Assembly: GCA_945874695.1 (NCBI GenBank)
Contig: CAMCHP010000028.1
Coordinates: 1-36,320 of the forward strand
From: Chryseobacterium gleum
GTDB taxonomy: Bacteria > Bacteroidota > Bacteroidia > Flavobacteriales_D > Sanyastnellaceae
Direction of reading: 5' to 3'
Length of the DNA stretch: 36,320 nt
Shown here piece by piece: positions 19,534 through 27,200 of the stretch; the first letter of the stretch is position 1; every line of letters starts with the position of its first letter. The notes under the pieces were generated by a model. That model was given only the letters and a program-made list of their open reading frames with translations. It searched no databases and had not been told where the DNA came from. The position numbers and the translations under genes are program-made.

Positions 19534-19553
19534 TTAGGGACTGAAATTCGGTG

Positions 19554-19584
19554 CAAAAGTACGCTGTATAGGGCGGGTATACAA
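19554..19584 (-). promoter_or_regulatory. atpD promoter, TTG-N20-TACTTTTG
   Basis: The minus strand has TTG at 19584-19582, a 20-base spacer and TACTTTTG at 19561-19554, fitting the Bacteroidota/Flavobacterium consensus (TTG, 17-23 bases, TAnnTTTG). The box ends 35 bases before the atpD ATG. This is the best-formed promoter in the window. Confidence 0.7.
19565..19583. repeat. Inverted repeat TGTATA-N7-TATACA within the atpD promoter
   Basis: TGTATA (19565-19570) and TATACA (19578-19583) form perfect 6-bp arms around GGGCGGG. The repeat fills the spacer and touches the -33 element of the atpD promoter, the position expected of a repressor or modulator site. No protein can be assigned. Confidence 0.4.
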
Positions 19585-19645
19585 CGTCTGTGCAAAAAAA
19601 GTGAACAGAAGCTTGCAATTGCCTTACACACCCTATCAAATGGGC

Positions 19646-19653
19646 TATCTTTG
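19646..19653 (+). promoter_or_regulatory. Promoter -7 box (TATCTTTG) of the ribF operon
   Basis: Exact TAnnTTTG match. A possible -33 TTG at 19619-19621 lies 24 bases upstream, one more than the usual range. The box ends 17 bases before TTG 19671 and 23 before TTG 19677, so the leader is too short to hold an FMN riboswitch. Confidence 0.55.
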
Positions 19654-19676
19654 TACACCATTGTCAGTGATTGCGC

Positions 19677-20606
19677 TTGAAAATTTACAACCACGTCTGT
19701 GAATTCCCCTCGGTTACCCGCTCCGTAGTGACCACGGGTACATTTGACGGCGTACATCAAGGCCACCGCACGATCATCGATCGGCTCAACGAAATGGCAC
19801 AGGAGGTAGGGGGAGAAAGTGTGTTGCTCACCTTCGACCCGCATCCGCGCACAGTGCTCGCCCCGCATGATCAAAGTTTGCGTTTGCTCAACGACCGAGC
19901 AGAGCAAATTGAACAGCTGCAGCAAGCGGGGGTGCAGCATCTGATCATCCACCCTTTTACCGCGGCCTTTGCTCAACTCAGTGCTTACGAATACGTGAAG
20001 CAACTTTTGGTCGATGGCATCCACGTAAACCGCATGGTGGTCGGGTACGATCATCATTTTGGCTACCAACGGGAAGGTGATTTTACGATGCTTCAAAAAT
20101 TTGCGCTCGAATTTGGCTTTGGGGTTGAAGAAATCCCTGCGCACATGGTATCTGCGGTGAATGTGAGCAGCACGAAAATCAGAAATGCCCTGGCAACAGG
20201 TGATATTTTAACAGCAAATCAATACCTCGGATACAACTATCCGCTTGCTGGTGTCGTTATGCAAGGAGATGGGATAGGTCGCTTGCTCGGTTTTCCAACC
20301 GCAAACCTGCGGGTGGCAAACCCTTTGAAACTGATTCCCGCTGAGGGAGTGTATGCTGTTTATGTTTACCATGCGAACCAAAAATTTCCTGGCATGTTGA
20401 ACATCGGTGTGCGACCTACCGTAAGTGGGAGTGGCGAGTTGCGTATTGAAGTGCATTTAGTTGGGAAACAAGGCGAGTTTTACGGCGAAACAATTCACAT
20501 TGAATTTGTTCAACGTATCAGAGATGAAGCTAAGTTTACGAACCGCGATGAACTCACCGCGCAACTGCAAGCCGACCGTTTCGCTGTTTTAGAATTGCTT
20601 TCATGA
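19677..20606 (+). CDS. ribF: Bifunctional riboflavin kinase / FAD synthetase RibF
   Basis: RibF phosphorylates riboflavin to FMN and adenylylates FMN to FAD in the cytoplasm. The N-terminal nucleotidyltransferase domain shows GTFDGVHQGH (21-30), LLTFDPHPRTVL and VGYDHHFGYQREGD, with the SSTKIR motif near 165. The C-terminal flavokinase domain starts near 187 (YPLAGVVMQGDGIGRLLGFP then TANL). There is no ATG: an in-frame TGA at 19668-19670 limits the start to TTG 19671 or TTG 19677. I chose 19677 because MKIYNHVCEFP fits the family start. It overlaps the leucine-rich repeat gene by four bases (ATGA). Confidence 0.94.
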   Translation: MKIYNHVCEFPSVTRSVVTTGTFDGVHQGHRTIIDRLNEMAQEVGGESVLLTFDPHPRTVLAPHDQSLRLLNDRAEQIEQLQQAGVQHLIIHPFTAAFAQLSAYEYVKQLLVDGIHVNRMVVGYDHHFGYQREGDFTMLQKFALEFGFGVEEIPAHMVSAVNVSSTKIRNALATGDILTANQYLGYNYPLAGVVMQGDGIGRLLGFPTANLRVANPLKLIPAEGVYAVYVYHANQKFPGMLNIGVRPTVSGSGELRIEVHLVGKQGEFYGETIHIEFVQRIRDEAKFTNRDELTAQLQADRFAVLELLS

Positions 20607-21232
20607 AACAACTGCTGATAACTCTTGCGTTTTTTACAGTGTTCTTCACCCTCAAAGCAGATGAGGGTGTTGCCACGAACGCTTTAGTTCGCAGCGACAG
20701 TAGCCGCATTTACACATCCATCGAAGCCGCACTTGCGGCCGAAACCCCCGTGTACCGCCTCCACTTAGTTCGCCAACGCCTCAAACGAATCCCACCTGAA
20801 GTCTTTCAGCTTACTGAACTGCGCGAACTGGTGCTCGACCGCAATAAAATCAAAGAAATTCCAGCCGAAATCACGAAGCTGACCAAGCTTGAGCGCTTGT
20901 CAGTGTCTCGAAATAAACTCACCGAGTTTGCACCGATTCTTTGTAACCTAAAATCCTTGCGCGAACTTGATTTATCTGACAATGAAATCAGCCGAATACC
21001 TGATGAAATCCACCGGCTACAAAACCTCGAACGCCTCATTCTTTGGAGCAATGTCATCGGCTATTATCCAACCTCGCTGATGCGCATGACTCACCTCAAA
21101 TTTGTTGACCTGCTTAACAATGAGGTGAGTGTTTACGAACATGAGCGCATTCGGACCTTACTTCCTGAAACCGAGTTACTTCTATCGAATCCATGCAATT
21201 GCACATTCGATGACGAAGAAGAAGAGCCCTAA
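20603..21232 (+). CDS. Exported leucine-rich repeat protein
   Basis: A 209-residue protein with a signal peptide (MKQLLITLAFFTVFFTLKA) and about five 23-residue leucine-rich repeats between residues about 50 and 165: LKRIPPEVFQLTELRELVLD, IKEIPAEITKLTKLERLSVS, LTEFAPILCNLKSLRELDLS, ISRIPDEIHRLQNLERLILW and a less regular last one. The C-terminus has NPCNCTFDDEEEEP, a Cys pair and an acidic tail. LRRs bind proteins; the partner is unknown. There is no sorting domain, so a periplasmic location is most likely. It overlaps ribF (ATGA) and precedes the thiamine-binding gene by 6 bases, so it is encoded within the cofactor operon for no obvious reason. Confidence 0.88.
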   Translation: MKQLLITLAFFTVFFTLKADEGVATNALVRSDSSRIYTSIEAALAAETPVYRLHLVRQRLKRIPPEVFQLTELRELVLDRNKIKEIPAEITKLTKLERLSVSRNKLTEFAPILCNLKSLRELDLSDNEISRIPDEIHRLQNLERLILWSNVIGYYPTSLMRMTHLKFVDLLNNEVSVYEHERIRTLLPETELLLSNPCNCTFDDEEEEP

Positions 21233-21238
21233 TCCGAC

Positions 21239-21502
21239 ATGGTACTAACTGCAGAAATTAGCTTTTACCCCCTCACGCAAGATTTTGAAACACGTGTGAT
21301 CGAGTTCATCCGCGTTTTACGCGGAAACCCCAATCTGAAGATAAAAACAGGGGGCACCTCAACGATAATTTGCGGCGAATCTGACCACGTGTTTGAAACG
21401 CTGCGTCAAGCTACAAATGCCTGCATGAGCGGGACAGACACGGATGTATTAGTGATCAAGCTGCTCAATACCGATGCCTTTGACTCGCCCGAAATTCTTT
21501 GA
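21239..21502 (+). CDS. Thiamine-binding protein, YkoF / MTH1187 family
   Basis: An 87-residue cytoplasmic protein with the ferredoxin-like pattern of the PF01910 thiamine-binding family: LTAEISFYPLTQDFETRVIE, then FIRVLRGNPNLKIKTGGTST, IICGESDHVFETLRQATNAC and a strand DVLVIKLLNT. Members bind thiamine or related pyrimidines and often lie near thiamine transport or synthesis genes. The match rests on my recognition of the ISxYPL and GxxTxIxGExDxV pattern, without a search. It overlaps the PnuC gene by 29 bases in another frame, which indicates co-translation and perhaps a shared ligand. Confidence 0.75.
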   Translation: MVLTAEISFYPLTQDFETRVIEFIRVLRGNPNLKIKTGGTSTIICGESDHVFETLRQATNACMSGTDTDVLVIKLLNTDAFDSPEIL

Positions 21503-22037
21503 GCGTGCTGCTGAAATCACAGCGGTACTTTTCAGTCTAGCCTACACCCTTCTCTATCTGCGCGAAACCTACCAAGCGGCATTCATCGCGGCCATCATCG
21601 GCTCATCGATTTTCACTGCCTTGTGCTGGAAGAAGAAAATCTATGCCGAATCTGCACTTCACGTCTTCTATGTTGGAATGGCTGTGTTTGGGCTCTTAGC
21701 GTGGGGCAAGGCATTTGAACCATTGAACGCCAGCTTTGCAACCCACGCTCCGTGGCTCATCGCGGGGGCGGCAGCGACCACTGTTATTGGGTATTTGCTA
21801 CAAAAATTTAGCGATGCACGCATGCCCTATCTCGATGCATTCACAACTGTGTTTAGCCTAATCGCGACATGGTTCATGGTCACCTATGTGCACGAAAATT
21901 GGTTGTATTGGATCATCATCGACGCTGTGGCAATTTTTCTTTACGCCTATCGGCGGATGCCCATTGCAGCGCTACTTTTCGCCCTGTATTTGTTGATGGC
22001 CATCGATGGATATTTTGAACAAATCAACTGGTTCTGA
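21474..22037 (+). CDS. pnuC: PnuC-family vitamin precursor transporter
   Basis: A 187-residue inner-membrane protein with six or seven helices and typical PnuC features: YAESALHVFYVGMAVFGLLA after the second helix, and in the C-terminal half DAFTTVFSLIATWFMVTY, HENWLYWIIIDAVAIFLYAY and a final ALYLLMAIDGYFEQINW. PnuC proteins take up nicotinamide riboside by facilitated diffusion driven by intracellular phosphorylation; relatives called PnuT carry thiamine and PnuX riboflavin. The kinase downstream favours nicotinamide riboside, and the thiamine-binding gene upstream favours thiamine. Its stop overlaps the kinase start by one base. Confidence 0.85.
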   Translation: MPLTRPKFFERAAEITAVLFSLAYTLLYLRETYQAAFIAAIIGSSIFTALCWKKKIYAESALHVFYVGMAVFGLLAWGKAFEPLNASFATHAPWLIAGAAATTVIGYLLQKFSDARMPYLDAFTTVFSLIATWFMVTYVHENWLYWIIIDAVAIFLYAYRRMPIAALLFALYLLMAIDGYFEQINWF

Positions 22038-22552
22038 TGCTTCGAATTGGAATAACTGGTCCTGAAAGTGCTGGCAAAACATCACTTGCCATTGCATTGG
22101 CCTCGTATTTCGGAACCAGCTATGTACCCGAATATGCGCGGTTCTATCTTCAAAACAAGGTCTTCAATTACACGGTTGAAGACTTAGAGCACATCACACA
22201 ATCACAACTCAATTGGCATGAACGCAGTGTTCAGCTGGCTCTTCCGATCTTGATTCAAGACAGCGAATTTGCCGTGATGCAAGTTTGGATGGAAGAGCGC
22301 TTCAAGCAATGCAGCCTTGAAATCGAAGCGGCTAGGCGCCGAACGCCGTTTGACCATTATTTGCTTTGCGCACCTGACTTGGCATGGTGTTACGATCCCT
22401 TGCGCGAAAACCCAAATGACCGCTGGCGACTGTTTGAACGCTATGTTTCGCTACTCCAAACATGGGATGTTCCCTACACCTTGATTGAGGGTGAAGGGCA
22501 AGCTCGCATCGATGCTGCATGTGCGTGCATCAAATCACAGCTCCTTGGTTAA
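22037..22552 (+). CDS. NadR-like AAA kinase (probable nicotinamide riboside kinase)
   Basis: A 171-residue P-loop protein matching the kinase domain of NadR: Walker A GPESAGKT at 8-15, VPEYARFYLQ (about 33-42), IQDSEFAVMQVWMEERF in the position of the DTxxxxTxxW motif, and APDLAWCYDPLRENPNDRW followed by a LIEGEGQARI end. NadR kinases phosphorylate nicotinamide riboside to NMN, which traps substrate imported by PnuC. The DNA-binding and adenylyltransferase domains of E. coli NadR are missing, so NMN would need another adenylyltransferase. It is the last gene of the ribF operon, coupled to pnuC by a one-base overlap. Confidence 0.83.
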   Translation: MLRIGITGPESAGKTSLAIALASYFGTSYVPEYARFYLQNKVFNYTVEDLEHITQSQLNWHERSVQLALPILIQDSEFAVMQVWMEERFKQCSLEIEAARRRTPFDHYLLCAPDLAWCYDPLRENPNDRWRLFERYVSLLQTWDVPYTLIEGEGQARIDAACACIKSQLLG

Positions 22553-22582
22553 ACTGAGGCACTGTTGAGCGCAAAACGAGAC

Positions 22583-22612
22583 AAAAAAAGGGCCGCCATT
22601 TGGCCGCCCTTT
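22583..22612 (-). terminator. Terminator of the sprA-gcvH-tonB region
   Basis: On the minus strand AAAGGGCGGCCA and TGGCGGCCCTTT pair with one internal G-G mismatch around a short loop, followed by seven T (22583-22589). It lies between the convergent TonB and NadR-like genes and may also slow plus-strand transcription. Confidence 0.8.
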
Positions 22613-22632
22613 CTTGAAAATCTTCGAACAAA

Positions 22633-23340
22633 TTACCCGCGGATAACGAATTTCACGGGAATTGTATACTGCACAGACACAGGTTTTCCGCGTTGCTCGC
22701 CGGGCTCAAACTTCGGCAATGAACGAATCACGCGCAGTGCTTCTGCATCAAGGCGTGGATCAACTTCGCGCATTACCTTGGCGTCTTTTACAGTTCCGGT
22801 TTTATCAACGACGAAATAAACGAATACCGTACCTTGAATGTTCGCGTCTTTCGCGATTGTGGGGTACTTGGTATTGGTTGCCACGTACTTGATGATCTCC
22901 ATTTGGGTGCACTGGTGGCGTTCGTCGCCGCGCAATTTCTTGCAATCACCCAAAGCAGGCATGTTCTCAACGATCATGAATGGCGTATCGTCTTCAACTA
23001 CCTCTTCAACCACCTCTACGGTCTCAATTTCGGTGTCTTCATTCACCTCCATGTCTTCGACTTCAAGTTCATCTTCAATCTCTTCGTCATCTTCAACGAT
23101 TTCGATGATGGTTGTTTGCGCCGGTGGTGGTGGTGGCGGTGGTGGTTGAATCAAATCGATTGGAATCTCTTCATCTTCGAGAAGTTCCATTTCGAAATCA
23201 AACCCCCGTACAATATTGATGTCATATGACGTCCATGCCAACGCTGCTAATATCAGCGAAAGAGACGCCACAAAACCGAGCGCTCGCCAAGCAAGGCGGC
23301 GTTTTTCGATATCGGCTTCCGGATTCTTACGTGCTTCCAT
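22633..23340 (-). CDS. Energy transducer TonB family protein
   Basis: TonB proteins link the ExbBD proton motor to outer-membrane receptors. This 235-residue protein has a cytoplasmic start MEARKNPEADIEKRR, one membrane anchor (about 20-37), eight consecutive prolines (66-73), a very acidic spacer (about 80-119), and a C-terminal TonB domain (about 150-235) with VFVYFVVDKTGTVKDAKVMR, LDAEALRVIRSLPKFEPG and QYTIPVKF. The usual Pro-Lys rod is replaced by the acidic segment, common in Bacteroidota. ATG 23340 is preferred over a TTG at 23349, which overlaps the -7 box. It has its own -7 box 6 bases upstream. Confidence 0.93.
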   Translation of the reverse strand: MEARKNPEADIEKRRLAWRALGFVASLSLILAALAWTSYDINIVRGFDFEMELLEDEEIPIDLIQPPPPPPPPAQTTIIEIVEDDEEIEDELEVEDMEVNEDTEIETVEVVEEVVEDDTPFMIVENMPALGDCKKLRGDERHQCTQMEIIKYVATNTKYPTIAKDANIQGTVFVYFVVDKTGTVKDAKVMREVDPRLDAEALRVIRSLPKFEPGEQRGKPVSVQYTIPVKFVIRG

Positions 23341-23346
23341 AATGAC

Positions 23347-23354
23347 CAAATTTA
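23347..23354 (-). promoter_or_regulatory. Promoter -7 box (TAAATTTG) of the tonB gene
   Basis: Exact TAnnTTTG on the minus strand, ending 6 bases before the ATG at 23340. A TTTG at 23382-23379 lies 24 bases upstream as a possible -33 element. Confidence 0.55.
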
Positions 23355-23397
23355 AGTTCGAGACTAAATTAGGGAATTCAAATCGGGATCTCCGAAT

Positions 23398-23772
23398 CTA
23401 TTTCCTATAAATAAAACGATAAATCACAGTTCCCAGTATAGCTCCAAAGATATTTGCCAAGGCATCTTGCACATCTGAGTAACGTCCTGGAGCCACCTGT
23501 GATTGAAATGCCTCAAGAATCACGCCATAAATAATGGCAAAACCTACCGCGATGTAACCCGCGAAGCTACGGGCCTTGCCAATTGCGCTTTGCCGCTTCA
23601 GGCCTATCTTTAAAAAGAGGGCCATAGCCGCGAACAAGCCCATATGGACCAGTTTATCGAGACTTAAAAAGTCCCATTCGGCATAAGTCGGCAATTCATC
23701 TCCAGGGAGCACATACAGCACCAGAATAAGCACTGCCCAAAGCAGCGACCAAATCAGATGCCGCATAAACAT
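23398..23772 (-). CDS. VanZ-like family membrane protein
   Basis: A 124-residue protein with four predicted helices: LIWSLLWAVLILVLYVLPG, KLVHMGLFAAMALFLKIGL, AGYIAVGFAIIYGVILEAFQ and ANIFGAILGTVIYRFIY. The motifs KLVHMGLF and a GVILEAFQSQVAPGRYSDVQ segment followed by DALANIFG are those of the VanZ-like family (PF04892), of unknown molecular function. The start may be ATG 23772 or ATG 23766. It begins two bases after gcvH and must be co-transcribed with it. As I recall, gcvH and a VanZ-like gene follow sprA in many Flavobacteriia. Confidence 0.88.
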   Translation of the reverse strand: MFMRHLIWSLLWAVLILVLYVLPGDELPTYAEWDFLSLDKLVHMGLFAAMALFLKIGLKRQSAIGKARSFAGYIAVGFAIIYGVILEAFQSQVAPGRYSDVQDALANIFGAILGTVIYRFIYRK

Positions 23773-23774
23773 GC

Positions 23775-24152
23775 TTACCCGATAATGGCTTCGTAAGCTG
23801 CTGCATCAAGCAGATCAGCGACCGACGATGGGTCGTCAACCTTAACTTTAATCATCCAACCTTCGCCGTACGGATCTTCATTCACCAATGCAGGGTTGTC
23901 AGCAATTGCAGCATTCACTTCAATCACTTCGCCTGCAACAGGCATGAAGAGGTCAGAAACGGTTTTTACCGCTTCCACGGTGCCAAAAACTTCTTCAGCA
24001 TCGAGTTGTTCTCCCTCTGTTTCGATTTCAACGAAAACTATATCACCCAATTCACTCTGAGCAAATGCTGTGATTCCGATCGTTGCAATGTTGCCTTCCA
24101 AACGCACCCATTCGTGGTCTTTGGTATAGCGCAATTCTTTAGGTGTATTCAT
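23775..24152 (-). CDS. gcvH: Glycine cleavage system H protein
   Basis: GcvH carries the aminomethyl group on a lipoyl arm between the P, T and L proteins of glycine cleavage in the cytoplasm. At 125 residues it is full length. It shows KDHEWVRLEGN, IGITAFAQSELGDIVFVE, the lipoyl site ETVEAVKTVSDLFMPVAGEV (lysine 63), and NEDPYGEGWMIKVK. No gcvP or gcvT is present here, as is common when gcvH lies downstream of sprA. A -7 box sits 19 bases upstream, inside the 54-base gap after sprA. Confidence 0.97.
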   Translation of the reverse strand: MNTPKELRYTKDHEWVRLEGNIATIGITAFAQSELGDIVFVEIETEGEQLDAEEVFGTVEAVKTVSDLFMPVAGEVIEVNAAIADNPALVNEDPYGEGWMIKVKVDDPSSVADLLDAAAYEAIIG

Positions 24153-24171
24153 GGTTTAATTTCCTTTGGCG

Positions 24172-24179
24172 CAAAAATA
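24172..24179 (-). promoter_or_regulatory. Promoter -7 box (TATTTTTG) of gcvH
   Basis: Exact TAnnTTTG on the minus strand between the sprA stop and the gcvH ATG, ending 19 bases before the ATG. No clear -33 TTG is seen. It would let gcvH and the VanZ-like gene be expressed apart from sprA. Confidence 0.5.
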
Positions 24180-24206
24180 GCTTTTTTGGCATCGCGTTCA
24201 CACTTC

Positions 24207-27200
24207 TTACTGCGTAACCTGGAAGCGCAATGTGATTCCTGAATTGATGTTTGACGTCGGGAAGGCAATTGAAATCTTCGGACGTGTGAGTTGGTGGTCG
24301 TAGAAGAAGCGTAAAGTGAGCTTAGACGACACTTCCAAATCAGCTGACGTGCGAATCGAAACAATAGTTTGACCTGCTGTGGGCTGATTCTGGCGCTCTT
24401 CCATTTTCCGAATCACTGTAACGTTGTCACGGATGGTCAAGTCGGCACGCAAGGCAACCTGCGTGTCTTTGAGCATCTGAACAGGTAGTTTTCCTCGGGT
24501 TCGGAAGAAGGGGTTCGGCACATCCGTGAAACGGTAACCAATACCCATGATCAATGAATTCCCTCGAACCTCTGTGATTTGGTAGTTAGCCAACCCGAAG
24601 TTCATGGTGCGATCGCGCTGAAGCTCAACGCGCACTTGCGGATCGTTCTTGCCTTTTGTTTTCAGCGTCATGTCGAAGCCGATAAGTGGGGCAAGCTGCT
24701 CGCTGATTGTGACACTATTAATCTGGCGCTCCGATATAAAGTTTCCAAATTCACTTGCATCGACCGCAGTAGGCAAGCCTGAAGCATCTTCGGTATAGTT
24801 CAAGTTGGTCACAAAGTTGGTCGAAATGGTCGAGCGGTACGTATGACTCACGTTGAACTGCTTGAAGTACTTTTTCATTGCAGGAAGCTTTGTAAAGCCA
24901 TCATAAGTTACGCGCCAGTTCGGAGCAACTTTCACCTTGAATGGATCCAATGCAACCGTTTGAGCATCCTCACCCGTGTATGCTGAGACGAAGGCCGCAA
25001 TGGTTACATCTTGTGCTGTTGGCCCCCAACCTGCGTAATATCCATTGTCTTCAGGGTCGGCAAACTGGTAGGTTTCATCATTCAATCGACTTGAAATCTC
25101 CAAACGATTCAACAAGAACTGATCAAATACAGGCGAATTAAAATCTTCATCATCCCGGGTAAACGCTGTCTTCCAGGTGATAATCGACGCTGTGAAATTT
25201 CCAGTCTCCATAGGCGATTGGAATTCAAAGTCACCCAAGTCCTCAGAGAATCGGAAGAAACTCGTATTGTTTCGTGATTCTTGTCGATTGGCCGTAAGCT
25301 CGATCTTCAAGTGCTTAATCGGTTCAAGATTGGCACGTATGTTCCAAGTTTCAGAGTAAGTTTCAGAATACGGTTGGTTCTGGAATGGCGAGCTCGCCAT
25401 CCATCCACGCGAAGATGCATCCAAGGCGAAATTCTGACCTGTCGGATTCCCGAGAAGGTCTGTATTCTGGTGCCCGAATATAAACGGTATGCCAGGCGCC
25501 TCAAACTGAGGATCCATCCCGATAAACTGTGTTGTACGACCGAAACCGGGCAGCAAAATACCTTCGTTTCGGGTATATGAACCTGATACGTTCCGCACAG
25601 ACATGAGCAATCTCAAAAACTCGTGGAGCGGATTGATCTGCTGCCGCTTTTCCTCTTCCTCTTTGACTTCACCAAAACCATCACGATCTTCATTGCGCAC
25701 CTGCCGCGATTCCTGTTGCTGTGGCTTATTGCTATTGATCTCTTTCAAAAGATCAACTTTGTTGTAGAGATTCAACATGTTCGCCTGCACATTCAACGAA
25801 AGGTTTCGCGAGTTCTGGATGGTATGCCCGAGAGAATCTTGCGAGAATGGCGCACGATCCCAGCGATATGTTGCTTGGTATCGCGCATCAGACGAGATGA
25901 AATCGAGCAATGGCAACTTATCAAACGGAAGCTTATAACTCAACGATGCGTTGTGGTTGTAATTGACTGTTTCGCCAAAATTTCGTATATTGTTCCATAC
26001 CGTATCGCGGTAAGCGGCATACCAATCGGCGTCTTCACGATCAATCACTCCACCCGGTTCACCAACCAGCGCTTGGTTATTGGCAGCAAAAGTGAATTTC
26101 AGCGCTTTGGTGAAATCGTGATTCAAGTTGTACACGCGCGTCCAATTCCAAGTCTTCATGGCCTGGGTGTTGATGAGCACGTTCGTCTCAATACCGAACA
26201 ACTCAGCAGTATTGTTTCGCACACGACTGGTTTCGTATGTGCGATTCATTTGCGAGTTGAAAGTGAATGACTTTATCCCTGTATAGAAGTTGAAATCTTT
26301 CAGCCATTTCAAAAGCGGACTGGTTTTGATAATGCCCACATTGGCGAACGGTTTAACTTCCTTCGGACGATTGTTGAACGCATAGTTCAAACCACCGGTG
26401 TAGGTTTTAATGAACTGGAATTCTGTATTGAAGTCGCGGCGGTAAATTTCATTGTAACCGTAGGATACACTGAAGTTACCAATCGAGTAAAAGCGAGGTT
26501 TCTTAGGGCCACCGCCTCCAGCACCACCGCCGTCACCTTTTCCACCTTCCGCTTCTGCACCTTTGTCGCCCTTGCCACCACCGGCTCCGCCTGCAGGTTG
26601 CGGGTCTATTCGCACATTGTTGAAGTTGATGCTTCGACGCCGCTCTACGGCCTGCGCTTTCTTGCGCCGTTGGGGCGAAAGATCACGTTGATCCATTTCA
26701 ATGTCTGGCGCCAACGGGTCAAATTGAGGCGTACTTACGGCTTCGCTATACCCTAAGTAAACAGGTAACTGAACACCTAAATTTTCAGGGAAAAACTTAC
26801 CTAACTGCAAGGTTGTATTAGCATCCACACCGCGAATGGTTTCACGTTGCCGCTCAAGTACGCGCTGCTCCAATCCACCCCAACCTGGGGTCGACATATT
26901 CGCAGCCACCGATAGGTTTCCAAAATCCGCCAAAGTGGCATTCATGCGTGCCACCGCAGCCCAACCACCGGGTTCATCGAAATCTGACAAACGAAGTTCG
27001 TTCACCCAAACCGAAGCACATTTTGGCAAGCCGTCATCATTAGCCACAAAGGGGTTATCATCACGCAGCGGGTTTCGCACACCAATCATGATCATGATCA
27101 CGTTGGCGAGGTTCGGGTTACCCTTCACCTTGACTTGTCGGCCATCGACAATTTGAGTAAACTCTTGAAACGCTGGAAAGCCTGCCGGTCGCGCCAACTT

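Noticed and set aside
19654-19676. Possible FMN or TPP riboswitch ahead of the ribF cassette
   Set aside because: The space between the -7 box and the start is about 20 bases and the gap before the thiamine-binding gene is 6 bases, far too short for either riboswitch.
22834-23229. Plus-strand open frame with Phe/Asn/Trp-rich composition
   Set aside because: The odd composition is the antisense image of the acidic spacer and proline run of the TonB protein.
25623-26270. Plus-strand open frame of 215 codons
   Set aside because: It is antisense to sprA, has no family features and lies entirely within conserved SprA coding sequence.
26511-26598. Short repetitive stretch that could suggest a tandem repeat or CRISPR
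   Set aside because: No regular repeat-spacer pattern; it encodes the glycine-lysine-rich insert of SprA in frame.
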